From the NCBI GenBank assembly GCA_021404525.1, contig JAAWWE010000009.1:1-64000 (forward strand): a stretch of 64,000 bases of DNA, read 5' to 3'. The first letter of the stretch is position 1. Every line of letters starts with the position of its first letter. The translations under genes and the position numbers were made by a program. Below the pieces are notes generated by a model, which saw nothing but the letters and a program-made list of their open reading frames with translations, searched no databases and was not told the DNA's origin. This stretch comes from Rhodobiaceae bacterium. Lineage in GTDB: Bacteria; Pseudomonadota; Alphaproteobacteria; Parvibaculales; Parvibaculaceae. Below, in pieces: positions 1-9,175 of the stretch.

Positions 1-182
1 ATTACCCCCGCGCTTTCTATTGGCGCTTTGTCGATAATTGCAAAATCAGAAAAATCTGCCCCACCAGTTTCAGCTAGCACTTTCGTAATCGCCCCCGTCA
101 GGGTCTGTCTACCGTGGTCAACGTGACCAATCGTGCCAATGTTACAGTGTGGCTTATTACGCTCGAATTTCTCTTTGGCCAT
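1..182 (-). CDS. tuf: Elongation factor Tu, N-terminal part (runs off the window)
   Basis: Only the first 60 codons are present; the rest lies beyond the left edge. The reading from the ATG at 182 gives [20 protein letters not shown] followed by [18 protein letters not shown], which is the EF-Tu N-terminus with its P-loop (GHVDHGKT). EF-Tu is the GTPase that brings aminoacyl-tRNA to the ribosomal A site. Two tRNA genes lie upstream on the same strand (Tyr, then Gly), matching the order in the well-known enterobacterial tRNA-tufB operon, so co-transcription and processing are likely. The 144 nt between tRNA-Gly and the start contains no other gene. Alphaproteobacteria often carry two tuf copies; which copy this is cannot be told from the fragment. 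Confidence 0.97.
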   Translation of the reverse strand, partial: MAKEKFERNKPHCNIGTIGHVDHGRQTLTGAITKVLAETGGADFSDFAIIDKAPIESAGV

Positions 183-326
183 GGCCTCTTCTAACCTTCA
201 TCTATATGGGGTCCGGCCTCTTGCCGCCCCGGCCTAAACACTGCGAGCAAGTCGATCATGTCGCTTGCTCTCTTCTTACTACCTCAGGTCATCAACTCGA
301 CCCGTGCGCCTTGGTGCCCCAATAGC

Positions 327-400
327 TGGAGCGGGTGAAGGGAATCGAACCCTCGTCATCAGCTTGGAAGGCTACTGCTCTACCATTGAGCTACACCCGC
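327..400 (-). tRNA. tRNA-Gly (anticodon TCC)
   Basis: On the minus strand the gene starts GCGGGTG at 400 and pairs with CACCCGC at 331-337. The discriminator is U and a CCA end is encoded (327-329). The D-arm, the anticodon loop with TCC, and the T-arm GGTTCGATTCC are all recognisable. It lies between tRNA-Tyr and tuf in the same orientation. Confidence 0.97.
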
Positions 401-446
401 CTCTTTCCGTCGAAATTCGCCTTTAAAGTCTTCGTTTCTAAGTCGA

Positions 447-531
447 TGGTGGAGGGAGTTGGATTTGAACCAACGTAGGCATAGCCAACGGATTTACAGT
501 CCGTCCCCTTTAACCGCTCGGGCATCCCTCC
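447..531 (-). tRNA. tRNA-Tyr (anticodon GTA)
   Basis: This is a class II tRNA of 85 nt with a long variable arm. The acceptor GGAGGGA at 531-525 pairs with TCCCTCC at 451-457, and CCA is encoded at 447-449. The anticodon stem-loop GACTGTAAATC contains GTA. It is probably the first gene of a tRNA-Tyr/tRNA-Gly/tuf transcription unit. Confidence 0.97.
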
Positions 532-758
532 AAAACCGAATACAAATTCCTTATTAAACGCAGTGGCTTCGCGGCACAGAGACCCGACCGAATATTGATC
601 GGGTTTATGTGCGTCCGCCCTTAGCCTGTCAACTAAAAATCACCCGAAAAAACGTGCAAGCCCCCGCAGCGTCACCGCTATTTCGCTTGAAAGAAGCTGG
701 CGGCACTGTGGAGGCTGTTCATTGCGTAAGCCTGTAGATGCGGAATATAAGGTCGGAC

Positions 759-1580
759 ATGACCAAGCGCAAGCAACCTCGCCCTCATTCGGCCGCCAAT
801 TCTCAAGAGAAAACCAAGAAAAACCGCGGAAAACGGCGGCCAGCGCCGTCGGATGGGCAAAAGCCCGATACCGGCAGCGCCTATCTCTACGGCCTCCATG
901 CGGTCACCGAAGCTCTTGCAAACGAAAAGCGGAAGATATCTCAACTCGTCTGCACGTCTTCTGTCGCCAAAGAGCTCGAGGTCGGCGGCCAGATCACACG
1001 AATCAACCCAATCCTTGCGGAAACCGGGGAAATTTCTGACATGTTGCCCCCCGGAGCGGTTCACCAGGGCATTGCCCTTAAAACCAATCCGCTCCACGAG
1101 CCGGACCTCGACCAGGTAATGGAGGGAGCGACCCGCCTCGCCCTGCTCGACCAGGTGACCGATCCTCACAATGTCGGCGCCATCCTCCGATCTGCAGCCG
1201 TCTTCGGAATTTCGGGGCTCGTGATGACAGACCGGAACAGCCCACCCCAGTCTGGGGTGCTCGCAAAATCGGCATCAGGCGCCCTCGAACATGTCTCGAT
1301 TTGCCGTGTGAGCAACCTCTCAAGAGCGATTGAAAGCCTTATAAAACAGGGGTTTACAATAATTGGCTTAGACGGGGATTCAGACCATGAACTAAGCACC
1401 ATCGACACCAGCGGCAAGGTTGCGTTGGTGCTCGGAGCTGAAGGAGCGGGCTTGCGGCGCCTGACCCGCGAAAAGTGTGATTGGCTGGCAAAACTCCCCG
1501 CCTCCGGCCCGATGCGCAGCCTCAATGTCTCAAATGCAGCAGCTGTCGCCTTCTATGAACTGGCGCGAAAAGAGAGCTAA
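759..1580 (+). CDS. rlmB: 23S rRNA (guanosine-2'-O-)-methyltransferase, RlmB/TrmH (SpoU) family
   Basis: 273 residues from the ATG at 759, which has an AAGGT ribosome-binding site a few nt upstream; an in-frame ATG at 738 would add seven residues. The N-terminal 40 residues are basic and low-complexity. A substrate-binding domain follows, starting at YLYGLHAV. The C-terminal SPOUT domain has the three SpoU motifs: DPHNVGAILRSA, LVLGAEGAGL and SLNVSNAAAVAFYE, which form the trefoil-knot AdoMet site. RlmB methylates a conserved guanosine in the peptidyl-transferase region of 23S rRNA. Family membership is certain; the exact target nucleotide is inferred from the closest characterised relatives. 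The gene is separated from the divergent tRNA genes by about 225 nt. Confidence 0.9.
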   Translation: MTKRKQPRPHSAANSQEKTKKNRGKRRPAPSDGQKPDTGSAYLYGLHAVTEALANEKRKISQLVCTSSVAKELEVGGQITRINPILAETGEISDMLPPGAVHQGIALKTNPLHEPDLDQVMEGATRLALLDQVTDPHNVGAILRSAAVFGISGLVMTDRNSPPQSGVLAKSASGALEHVSICRVSNLSRAIESLIKQGFTIIGLDGDSDHELSTIDTSGKVALVLGAEGAGLRRLTREKCDWLAKLPASGPMRSLNVSNAAAVAFYELARKES

Positions 1581-1586
1581 AAGCCG

Positions 1587-2576
1587 TCAAACGCCGCGCG
1601 GGCTGAGGCCGGCGGCGGTGTAGATCGCGTCAATTGCTTCCATATTGGCGACAGCGTCTGCCCCGCCAGTATGTGGCGCGGGTCCGCCTCTAATCGCCTG
1701 CACCACCGAGTCCAACTGATGATCGAAGGTCGACTGACCCTCCACCTGTTCCGTCCTTTCATCACCATCCACGACCAGGCTCAATTGATGGCCAAGATAG
1801 GGATGGATGGGATTGTTGACGTGAAGACGGCCTTTTTGTCCGATCACCTCAAATTCCGCCCGAATGGCAACCCCCGTGCTCATATCGCAGGAGATCCGCG
1901 CCGGAATGCCGCTGAACTGCAGCTCCGCATCCATCGACAGATCGATACCAGGTCGCCCCACTTTGGCGCTCGCGCTCAAAACCTGCGGTTCTGAGCCGGC
2001 AATGTGCCGAAGCATATGAAGCGGATAACACCCAAGATCCATCAAGGCGCCGCCGCCCAGCGCCAGGTCATGTCGGATGTTCCCGGCAACATCGGGAATC
2101 TCGACGTCAAAGGCAGCACTCATGGCAACCAACGGTCCTAACTTCCCAGACCGGACAATCTCCAAAACCCGGACAAAAAGCGGATGGTAGAAATAATGGA
2201 ACCCCTCCACACAAAGCCGCCCGGTCTGCAGCGCCACCTCAACCATGTGCCGCGCTTCTGAAGCGTTCATGGCGAAAGGTTTCTCGCAGAGAACATGCCG
2301 CCCTGCTTTCAGAGCCGCAACACTAAGTGGTGCATGAGAAACCGGTGGTAAGCCATTGTAAATAAGGTCAATTTCTGGATCTGAGACAAGCTCCTCATAG
2401 GTTGAAGCAACTCGCGCTATTCCGTGCTCCGCAGCAAAGCCGGCCGCGCGCTCCTGGTCGCGGGCAGCGACAGAGACCACCTCGACATCATCTCGCTTGG
2501 CGGCCGGCGCGATGATCGCCAATGGTGCGATCTGCGATGCCCCAAGAAGCCCAACCCGAACTACCCTCTCAGCCAT
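1587..2576 (-). CDS. Gfo/Idh/MocA family NAD(P)-dependent oxidoreductase
   Basis: 329 residues. The N-terminal Rossmann fold starts VRVGLLGASQIA and continues to the family signature CEKPF (around residue 97), whose lysine is the usual catalytic residue. The C-terminal alpha/beta domain carries the GGGALMDLGCYPLHMLRH segment, typical of Gfo/Idh members such as trans-1,2-dihydrobenzene-1,2-diol and glucose-fructose oxidoreductase relatives. The substrate is probably a sugar or cyclic polyol, but it cannot be read from sequence. The gene converges on rlmB with a 6 nt gap. It is transcribed away from the DUF1761 gene, with which it shares a 141 nt intergenic region containing a palindrome. Confidence 0.85.
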   Translation of the reverse strand: MAERVVRVGLLGASQIAPLAIIAPAAKRDDVEVVSVAARDQERAAGFAAEHGIARVASTYEELVSDPEIDLIYNGLPPVSHAPLSVAALKAGRHVLCEKPFAMNASEARHMVEVALQTGRLCVEGFHYFYHPLFVRVLEIVRSGKLGPLVAMSAAFDVEIPDVAGNIRHDLALGGGALMDLGCYPLHMLRHIAGSEPQVLSASAKVGRPGIDLSMDAELQFSGIPARISCDMSTGVAIRAEFEVIGQKGRLHVNNPIHPYLGHQLSLVVDGDERTEQVEGQSTFDHQLDSVVQAIRGGPAPHTGGADAVANMEAIDAIYTAAGLSPRGV

Positions 2577-2659
2577 GCCTCCCCCTCGGCGATGCGTCCC
2601 CCACGACTATCACATCACCCGCCATCGCCAGCAACGCCCCGCCAGGTCAATTGACATTA

Positions 2660-2675
2660 TTAATCAGTCGATTAA
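2660..2675. promoter_or_regulatory. Candidate operator palindrome TTAATC-AGTC-GATTAA
   Basis: A perfect 6-bp inverted repeat with a 4-nt spacer sits midway between the divergent Gfo/Idh oxidoreductase and DUF1761 genes. Its form resembles binding sites of TetR-type repressors. No regulator gene is adjacent, so any binding protein would act in trans. Seen by eye only. Confidence 0.3.
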
Positions 2676-2717
2676 ATATCGAGACCGAAAATCATCGGTT
2701 TTGGGGAGGAACCTGTC

Positions 2718-3128
2718 ATGTCCATTTCACTCGAAGCTATCAACTGGCTGGCGGTCTTAGGCGCCATTATTGCCAATATGGCTGTCGGCGCGATCTGGTA
2801 CTCCCCCCTAGCGGCTGGTAAAGCCTGGCTGGAGTCGACCGGCCGAAGCCAGGAAGAAATGGAAGGCGGCGGCGGCGCCATGGCGCTCGCCATTGTTCCT
2901 GCAGCGCTCAATGCAACCATCATTGCAATCCTGGCATCAGGCCTCGGCGTGGCGACCGCTGGCGGTGGCGCCCTGCTCGGTCTGCTCGTCTGGCTGGGAT
3001 TTGTCATGCCCACCAACTGGATCGAAGTGATTTTCGACCGCAAGAGCTATCGCACCGCCCTCATCAACAATGGCAACTTCATTATTACGATGCCGCTGAT
3101 GGGCGCGATCATCGGCATGTGGGGCTAA
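2718..3128 (+). CDS. DUF1761 family small membrane protein
   Basis: 136 residues with four predicted membrane segments: about residues 8-28, 51-76, 77-97 and 114-135. The N-terminal pattern INWLAVLGAIIANMAVGAIWYSPL, here given as its key elements INWLAV, GAIWYSP and GKAW, is characteristic of DUF1761. The function of this family is unknown. An AGGAACC-type ribosome-binding site precedes the ATG (2707-2713). It is monocistronic and convergent with the chemoreceptor gene at 3170. Confidence 0.75.
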   Translation: MSISLEAINWLAVLGAIIANMAVGAIWYSPLAAGKAWLESTGRSQEEMEGGGGAMALAIVPAALNATIIAILASGLGVATAGGGALLGLLVWLGFVMPTNWIEVIFDRKSYRTALINNGNFIITMPLMGAIIGMWG

Positions 3129-3169
3129 CCTCACACGCCGATCACCAATTCGCTCCTAACCCTTGCAGA

Positions 3170-4942
3170 TTAGGCAGACTTGAGCCCTGCAAGGAAATCA
3201 TCCACATGGCTTCGGAGAGCATCCGCTTGTTGCGTGAGGTGATCAACAGCCCCATCAACGCGCACAGCCGCCTCACCGGAGATTTCGGTACTCTTTTGAA
3301 CCCCGGTCATCGACTGGGACAATTCCTGCGTCCCCTGGGCGGCCTGTTGAACGCTCCCACTGATTTCGTGCGTGGCGTTTTTCTGTTCTTCAATCGCGGT
3401 GGCCACGATGTTTGAATAGGAGTCGATTTCGGTAATCGTCTTGGTGATTTCAGAAATCGCGGCGACCGACTGCGCGGTCACAGATTGGATCTCGGAAATC
3501 TGTGTAGTGATTTCACCTGTCGCCTTGGCCGTCTGGTTGGCGAGCCCCTTAACCTCAGAGGCCACAACTGCGAAGCCTTTTCCAGCTTCACCAGCGCGCG
3601 CAGCCTCAATCGTAGCGTTTAGCGCCAGCAGGTTTGTCTGATCAGCAATGTCACTAATGAGATCAACCACGTCACCAATCTTGGCGGCGGCTTCTGCGAG
3701 ACTGGTGACCGATTGGGTCGTACTCTCTGCGTCTACGACAGCTTTCTGTGTGACTTCGGCCGTCTTCGCGATTGTGTTGGACACTTCGGCAATAGACGCT
3801 GACATTTCTTCTGCGGCAGAGGCGACCACCTGCACATTCGTACTCGTTTCCTCTGTTGCTGCAGACACAGCCACAGTTTGTGATTTTGTGGAATGGGCCG
3901 CTTCCGTCATTTCTTTGGACGTTACGCCAAGGGTCGACACAGAGTCTCCTAGCGCCCCAATGACAGACGCGACCGATTCATCGAACTCATTTGTGAGACG
4001 AGCAACATCCTCTTTGCGGCGGGCTTCGACGGCGGCCAGCTCGTTTTGGTGCTTCTCATCGGCAACCCGTGCATCAACGGTCACTTGGCGCAAAACACCA
4101 TAGGCTTTCGCTGTCTGACCGATTTCATCTTTGCTGTCGACAGACACCTCTCGGCTCGTATCTCCGTCAGACAGGCGTCCCAATGCGGCCACAACATTTT
4201 TCAGAGGCTGCACAATGCCGCGAACGACCATGAAAGAAATCGAACCACCGATCACAACGGCGGCTAGCGTCATAAGGATGACCATCCAGACGGCAGCAAC
4301 TTCGTGCTCTTTCACAATCTCCAGTGACTCGACCGTGAGATGTTCAATCTCAATGAGGATTTCTGCGATCTCACGATCAAGTGCATCTTCTTCAGCATGA
4401 ACGGTGTGAGCCAATTCCTTGATCCCCGCCATTTCGCCACGCTGGATCTTGGCTATCAGCTCATCGGCATGCTGCTGGTAGACAACATGGCCCTCATCAA
4501 AATGCTTTAACGAGGCAAGGATCGCGCGATAACGCTCTTCAGTTGCCGGGAGGCGCGTTGCCTGCGCAGCCTCTTCCGCAATCTTTTCAGCCACGACGAT
4601 CTTTTCAGCGACTATTTTTCCGTCATGCTTAAATCGTTCAACCAGCGGATCGAGCTCAGAGCGCAAAGGGCGCCCGGCCGATGAATAAGAGAGCGCCAGA
4701 ATGCGCTCAAAATAAACCGCCTGCTCCAGCTGAGCGAGCGACACTTTTGTTGTCACCTCGGTCAGCGGCATCTGCTGGTCAGAAATCTCTTCAATCTCTG
4801 CCGTGATGGACGCCATCTGCCATAAGGTGACAGCGCTTGTCGCTATGAAACAGAAAATGAGAAAACCAAGAACACCGTAGATCTTTTGCGAGACCATCAG
4901 CTTAGCAAGGCTCAAGCGCCCGCCGAAGAGAAGCCTATTCAT
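3170..4942 (-). CDS. Methyl-accepting chemotaxis protein (copy 1)
   Basis: 590 residues from the ATG at 4942, preceded by GGGTGG; an upstream in-frame ATG at 4984 would add 14. The layout is a classical transmembrane chemoreceptor: TM1 about residues 20-42, a periplasmic mostly helical sensor of about 170 residues, TM2 about 218-240, a HAMP linker, then the cytoplasmic coiled-coil signalling domain. The kinase-control hairpin tip is clear ([19 protein letters not shown] followed by [15 protein letters not shown]). There is no C-terminal NWETF-like CheR/CheB tether; it ends DFLAGLKSA. The ligand is unknown. The protein is a close paralogue of the next gene upstream, with most divergence in the periplasmic and HAMP parts. 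No other che genes are in the window. Confidence 0.93.
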   Translation of the reverse strand: MNRLLFGGRLSLAKLMVSQKIYGVLGFLIFCFIATSAVTLWQMASITAEIEEISDQQMPLTEVTTKVSLAQLEQAVYFERILALSYSSAGRPLRSELDPLVERFKHDGKIVAEKIVVAEKIAEEAAQATRLPATEERYRAILASLKHFDEGHVVYQQHADELIAKIQRGEMAGIKELAHTVHAEEDALDREIAEILIEIEHLTVESLEIVKEHEVAAVWMVILMTLAAVVIGGSISFMVVRGIVQPLKNVVAALGRLSDGDTSREVSVDSKDEIGQTAKAYGVLRQVTVDARVADEKHQNELAAVEARRKEDVARLTNEFDESVASVIGALGDSVSTLGVTSKEMTEAAHSTKSQTVAVSAATEETSTNVQVVASAAEEMSASIAEVSNTIAKTAEVTQKAVVDAESTTQSVTSLAEAAAKIGDVVDLISDIADQTNLLALNATIEAARAGEAGKGFAVVASEVKGLANQTAKATGEITTQISEIQSVTAQSVAAISEITKTITEIDSYSNIVATAIEEQKNATHEISGSVQQAAQGTQELSQSMTGVQKSTEISGEAAVRVDGAVDHLTQQADALRSHVDDFLAGLKSA

Positions 4943-5026
4943 TTTTCCACCCAAAAATTTTGTGACCACCAAAAATTCATGCATGTCCCGGTGGAAAGAA
5001 GTTTAGATAAAAATTTCTACAAAAAC

Positions 5027-5042
5027 CCTAATTCCAATTAGG
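5027..5042. promoter_or_regulatory. Inverted repeat CCTAATT-CC-AATTAGG upstream of chemoreceptor copy 1
   Basis: A perfect 7-bp inverted repeat with a 2-nt spacer lies 85 nt upstream of the start of the first chemoreceptor. A related palindrome (TAGGAA-A-TTCCTA, followed by AATT) lies upstream of the second chemoreceptor, so both may bind the same regulator. No regulator is known. Confidence 0.3.
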
Positions 5043-5125
5043 TAAAAGGAGCAAAAAGACCAACATTATTAGGGGTATTTGTGGGCTCCGTAGTGCCATC
5101 CTCAGTGCGAAGGAACGGACAAAAA

Positions 5126-5167
5126 AACGCCCGGCGATTGGGTATCAACCCCCTATCGCCGAGCGTT
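5126..5167 (-). terminator. Rho-independent terminator of chemoreceptor copy 2
   Basis: On the minus strand a 13-bp stem (AACGCTCGGCGAT pairing with ATCGCCGGGCGTT, one mismatch) is followed directly by a run of seven T. It lies 29 nt beyond the stop of the gene at 5196 and should separate its transcript from the next chemoreceptor. Confidence 0.85.
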
Positions 5168-5195
5168 GCATCCTTGAAGCAGATGGTGTGCTACC

Positions 5196-6956
5196 TCACG
5201 CGGTCCGCACATTCTCCAAAAACTGATCCACATGGTGCTTCAAAGCATCTGCCTGTCTGGACAGGTCTCCGACGGCACCATCAACGCGGTTAGCTGCGTC
5301 GCCTGATATCTCAGCCGTCTTCTGCACGCCGACCATCGACTGTGAGAGTTCCTGTGTGCCCATGGCTGCCTGTTGAACACTCCCACTGATTTCATGGGTC
5401 GCCGTCATCTGCTCTTCAATCGATGACGAAACCATGGACGAATAGTCATCAATTTCGCCAATGGTCTTTGTGATGCCTGAGATCGCAGCAACAGAGTCCC
5501 CTGTAACAGTTTGAATGTCAGAGATCTGAGTTGTGATTTCACTCGTCGCCTTGGCAGTTTGGGTAGCAAGCTCCTTCACTTCAGACGCCACAACGGCGAA
5601 ACCCTTACCAGCTTCGCCAGCACGGGCCGCCTCGATCGTCGCATTCAGAGCGAGCAGGTTCGTCTGATCGGCAATATCGCTGATAAGATCAACCACATCA
5701 CCAATCTTTGACGCAGCTTCTGCGAGGCTTGTCACTGACCGATTGGTGCGCTCCGCTTCAGATACTGCCTGCTGCGTAACCTGTGCTGTCTTCGCTATTG
5801 TGTTGGACACCTCAGAGATTGACGCAGACATTTCTTCCGCTGCCGAAGCCACCACCTGCACATTGGTGCTGGTTTCCTCTGTCGCCGCAGACACTGTTGC
5901 CGTCTGAGATTTACCCTCATGGGCAGCAGCGGACATATCCTTGGAGGTGGTCTCTAAAGTGCCTGTCGCGTCTTCCATGGCGCTCAAGACAGAGGCCACA
6001 GAGCGATCAAACTCTTGTGTTAGGCGGTCAATGCGCTGACGTCTTTCGTTTTCAGCTTCGTCTAACATTTTCTGACGCGCCGCAAGCTCCTGAGCCTCTT
6101 CTGTCGTTTTGCGCAAAACACCATAGGCCCGCGCGGTTTGGGCAATTTCATCCTCACCCACGACCTCTACATGCTGGACCGTATCGCCGCCTGCAAGCGC
6201 CGTCAGCGCGTCAACGACCTTATGGAGCGGCCCGACAATGCCACGAACGATCAAGAAAGAAACCGTGCCTCCAACCGCGATGGCAGCTATCGCCATAAAG
6301 ACCACTGTCCAAACAGCGGAGACTTCATGCTCTTTCACAACATTCAACGAGTCGGCTGTCAGATGCTCGATCTCAAGCAAAATCTCCGCAATTTCGTGAT
6401 CAAGTTTCTCTTCTTCCTCAATCACACCCGGAATTTTGCGCTCAAGCAGGTTTGTATCACCGCGACGAACTGCGCCGATCAACTCACGCGCATGCTCTTC
6501 ATAAACCTTGTGACCCGCCTCGAAATGCTTCAGCGATGCAAGAATAGCTTCGTACCGTTGCCCGGTTGTCGGCAGAGTTGTGGCGGTGATGGCCTGCGCG
6601 ACGATGTCTTCCGCCACAACGACCTTTTCATTGACGAATGTCCCGTCTTTTTCAAAGGCCGCGACAAGCGGATCTAAAACAGCCCGCGAAGCAACACCGG
6701 ACGATGAATAACCTAGGCGCAAAATCCGCTCAAAATAAATGGCCTGCTCCAATTGATTGAGAGAGACCTGCGTCACGACTTCTGTCAGCGGCATTTGTCG
6801 ATCGGCAATCTCTTCAATCTCCGCCGTGATTGAATTCATCCGCCATAGCGTCACCAAAATGGTTGCCGTGAAGCAAAGGACCAAAAAGCCCAATACCCCA
6901 AAAATCTTTTGAGAAACCCGCAATGAAGACAGGGTGAATCGCCCGGTTGCGCTCAT
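5196..6956 (-). CDS. Methyl-accepting chemotaxis protein (copy 2)
   Basis: 586 residues from the ATG at 6956 with GGGAGA upstream. Its architecture matches the neighbouring receptor: TM1 about residues 17-39 ([16 protein letters not shown] region), a periplasmic helical sensor, TM2 around 215-237, HAMP, and a signalling domain with the hairpin tip [20 protein letters not shown]. The two proteins are similar end to end, including the periplasmic motif [12 protein letters not shown], so they arose by tandem duplication. The cytoplasmic tip is almost invariant, while the sensor and HAMP segments have diverged. No CheR/CheB-docking pentapeptide is visible. Its own terminator follows at 5126-5167, so it is transcribed separately from copy 1. 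Confidence 0.93.
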   Translation of the reverse strand: MSATGRFTLSSLRVSQKIFGVLGFLVLCFTATILVTLWRMNSITAEIEEIADRQMPLTEVVTQVSLNQLEQAIYFERILRLGYSSSGVASRAVLDPLVAAFEKDGTFVNEKVVVAEDIVAQAITATTLPTTGQRYEAILASLKHFEAGHKVYEEHARELIGAVRRGDTNLLERKIPGVIEEEEKLDHEIAEILLEIEHLTADSLNVVKEHEVSAVWTVVFMAIAAIAVGGTVSFLIVRGIVGPLHKVVDALTALAGGDTVQHVEVVGEDEIAQTARAYGVLRKTTEEAQELAARQKMLDEAENERRQRIDRLTQEFDRSVASVLSAMEDATGTLETTSKDMSAAAHEGKSQTATVSAATEETSTNVQVVASAAEEMSASISEVSNTIAKTAQVTQQAVSEAERTNRSVTSLAEAASKIGDVVDLISDIADQTNLLALNATIEAARAGEAGKGFAVVASEVKELATQTAKATSEITTQISDIQTVTGDSVAAISGITKTIGEIDDYSSMVSSSIEEQMTATHEISGSVQQAAMGTQELSQSMVGVQKTAEISGDAANRVDGAVGDLSRQADALKHHVDQFLENVRTA

Positions 6957-7016
6957 CTGGTTTATCTCCCACCAATATCCAAATTGAGACCGATCGCGAC
7001 CCTAAACCTAACGTTC

Positions 7017-7029
7017 TAGGAAATTCCTA
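7017..7029. promoter_or_regulatory. Inverted repeat TAGGAA-A-TTCCTA upstream of chemoreceptor copy 2
   Basis: A perfect 6-bp inverted repeat around a single A lies 60 nt upstream of the ATG at 6956 and continues into AATTGCA. It resembles the repeat at 5027-5042 in base content and position. It could be a shared operator or part of the promoter. Confidence 0.25.
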
Positions 7030-7129
7030 ATTGCACTTTGGCAAATTCCGAATCAGGATTTCACGATTTTGGGAACTGACCACTTGCGGAGGGGGAAGAC
7101 CGCCAGTATGTTTGCGCCGAATCTAAAGG

Positions 7130-7205
<76 letters not shown>

Positions 7206-7330
7206 GATCCCCATTCCAAACCCTACCTGCAAGTATCCATCGCGGCACGCGAGTCCACCCAGATCTGGTGGCGTTCGTCACGGCAACCGATAGTATTACG
7301 AAGTCAACTTCAGCAAATGTGGGAACAAGC

Positions 7331-8191
7331 ATGACAAGAACTGCCTCACACCCTGCCCTCCAAGCCGGCAGCACTGCCGTCATCACAGGCGGCGCCAACG
7401 GCATCGGCCTGGCGGCCGGTCTCCATTTTTCCTCTATAGGGATGAATGTACTCATCGCCGACCGGGATGCAGAGCAGCTTAAAGTCGCAGAAGAAGCTCT
7501 CCAGGCAGCAGCAGCCGAGGGAGCCAAAACGCTGGCGAGTGCCTGCGATGTGAGCAAGGCATCTGAGGTCAACGCTCTCGCGAAGACGGCAAAAGAGGCT
7601 TTTGGCGACATTTCTGTGCTTATGAACAATGCCGGTGCCGGTATGAACCCAGGTAAGCCCTGGGAGCATACGGAAGGGTGGAAGAAGCTTTTGGACGTCA
7701 ATCTCTGGGGCGTCATTCATGGCGTTCAGGCTTTTGTCCCCGGCATGCTCGACGCGGGAAACCCGGGTCTGGTGATCAATACGGGCTCCAAACAAGGCAT
7801 AACCCGTCCGCCAGGCAATGCGGCCTATAATCTTTCGAAAGCAGGTGTCATCGCCTTCACGGAAAGCCTCTCCCATGAGCTGCGGCAGATTGAAGGCTGC
7901 CAACTCACGGCCCACCTTCTGGTACCAGGTTTCACCTATACGGGCATGATCTCTCAATTTCTGCCCGAGAAACCAGACGCGGCCTGGACGTCAGAGCAAG
8001 TGGTCGACTTCATGCTGAAAAGCTTGGAGAGCAATGACTTCTATATTCTTTGCCCCGACAATGACGTCACCCGTGAAATGGACGAACGACGCATCCAATG
8101 GAATGCGGATGATCTGATCAAAAACCGCCCGGCTCTTTCCAGGTGGCATCCAGACTATGCAGATGCCTTCGAGGCATTCATGAAGAAATAA
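7331..8191 (+). CDS. Short-chain dehydrogenase/reductase (SDR)
   Basis: 286 residues from the ATG at 7331, with GGGAA 6 nt upstream. The open frame extends left through the tRNA-Thr gene, and that part is not coding. It is a classical SDR: cofactor motif TGGANGIG near residue 22, NNAGAG, the catalytic serine in INTGSKQG and YNLSK as the active-site Tyr/Lys pair. An acidic residue after beta-2 (IADRD) suggests NAD(H) preference. The C-terminus (MDERRIQWNADDLIKNRPALSRW) resembles SDRs often annotated as C-factor or alcohol dehydrogenases. The substrate is unknown. The next SDR follows after 129 nt on the same strand, so the two could be co-transcribed. Confidence 0.85.
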   Translation: MTRTASHPALQAGSTAVITGGANGIGLAAGLHFSSIGMNVLIADRDAEQLKVAEEALQAAAAEGAKTLASACDVSKASEVNALAKTAKEAFGDISVLMNNAGAGMNPGKPWEHTEGWKKLLDVNLWGVIHGVQAFVPGMLDAGNPGLVINTGSKQGITRPPGNAAYNLSKAGVIAFTESLSHELRQIEGCQLTAHLLVPGFTYTGMISQFLPEKPDAAWTSEQVVDFMLKSLESNDFYILCPDNDVTREMDERRIQWNADDLIKNRPALSRWHPDYADAFEAFMKK

Positions 8192-8320
8192 GGGACACGG
8201 CACAGTCGACCCTACGTCAACAGAGAAATTGACAAAAAACACTGGCACTGGGGGGCTCCATGCGCGCCCAATCGCCGCCGTTTGCCGCTACACTTCTCCA
8301 AAACATGGAGGAGTTCAAAT

Positions 8321-9106
8321 ATGCAATTCGACGAAAACACAGCCGCTGTTGTAACCGGCGGCGCTTCGGGCTTAGGACAGGCCAGCGCCACAGCACTTAG
8401 AGCAGCAGGCATCAAGGTCGCGATCTTTGATGTGAATGAGGAGAAGGGCAAGGAAGTCGCCGCCGACATCGGTGCCCTCTTCTGTAAGGTCGACATCACA
8501 GACGAAGATAATGTCATCGCCGGGTTTGAAGAAGCACGCACCGCCAACGGTCAGGAACGCATCTGCGTTCATTGCGCGCAGATTTCCCGTGGCCGCATGA
8601 AAACCGTAGGCCGCAACAGAGAAACAGGTGAGCTCACCCGTTATCCAACAGAGAATTATGAATTCTCAATCAAAGGGATACTCGTTGCGAGCTACCGTAT
8701 TGCATCCCTGTCTGCCTTGGGCATGGCAGCCCTCGAGCCATTGGAAGACGGTGAGCGCGGTGTCATCACCCTCACCTCCTCAGCCGCCGCTCAGGATGCC
8801 CAGGTCGGACAGATTGGCTACGGTTCCGGTAAGGCAGGCGTGAATGGCCTGGTGCTCCCCATGGCCCGTGACCTCATGGATCTAGGCATCCGCGTGAATT
8901 CCATCATGCCGGGGATTTTTGCAACGCCACCTATGCTGGGTGCGCCTCCCAAAGTGCTGAACACACTTGCTGCTTCCGTCCCCTTCCCAAAACGCCTCGG
9001 CAAGCCAGAGGAATTTGGAAGCCTCGTTATGGAATTGGTCCGGAACAGCTATTTCAATGGCCAGGCACTGCGTCTCGACGGCGCGATCCGAATGCCACCG
9101 CGCTAA
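8321..9106 (+). CDS. SDR, 3-hydroxyacyl-CoA dehydrogenase type II (HSD10-like)
   Basis: 261 residues from the ATG at 8321, which has a strong GGAGGAG ribosome-binding site; an upstream in-frame ATG at 8282 lacks one. The sequence follows the 17beta-HSD10 branch of SDRs: TGGASGLG near the N-terminus, DVNEEKG after beta-2, catalytic Ser in TLTSSAAAQ, YGSGK as the Tyr/Lys pair, then MARDLMDLGIRVNSIMPGIF and a C-terminal RLDGAIRMPPR. This branch oxidises short 3-hydroxyacyl-CoAs and some steroids with NAD. The usual CAG segment reads HCAQIS here, a modest departure. It ends just before a terminator hairpin and converges on the nitric oxide reductase gene. Confidence 0.87.
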   Translation: MQFDENTAAVVTGGASGLGQASATALRAAGIKVAIFDVNEEKGKEVAADIGALFCKVDITDEDNVIAGFEEARTANGQERICVHCAQISRGRMKTVGRNRETGELTRYPTENYEFSIKGILVASYRIASLSALGMAALEPLEDGERGVITLTSSAAAQDAQVGQIGYGSGKAGVNGLVLPMARDLMDLGIRVNSIMPGIFATPPMLGAPPKVLNTLAASVPFPKRLGKPEEFGSLVMELVRNSYFNGQALRLDGAIRMPPR

Positions 9107-9117
9107 GCAACTCAAAA

Positions 9118-9149
9118 AGAAAACGGGAAGCCTGACTGAAGGCTTCCCG
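9118..9149 (-). terminator. Rho-independent terminator of the nitric oxide reductase gene
   Basis: A perfect 10-bp stem CGGGAAGCCT/AGGCTTCCCG (9124-9133 with 9140-9149) has a 6-nt loop. Read on the minus strand it is followed by TTTTCTTTTT, so it terminates transcription arriving from 9176. The plus-strand reading lacks a T-run, though it may also slow transcription from the SDR gene. Confidence 0.8.
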
Positions 9150-9175
9150 CGTGCCACCTAAGCTCAGTGCATATC

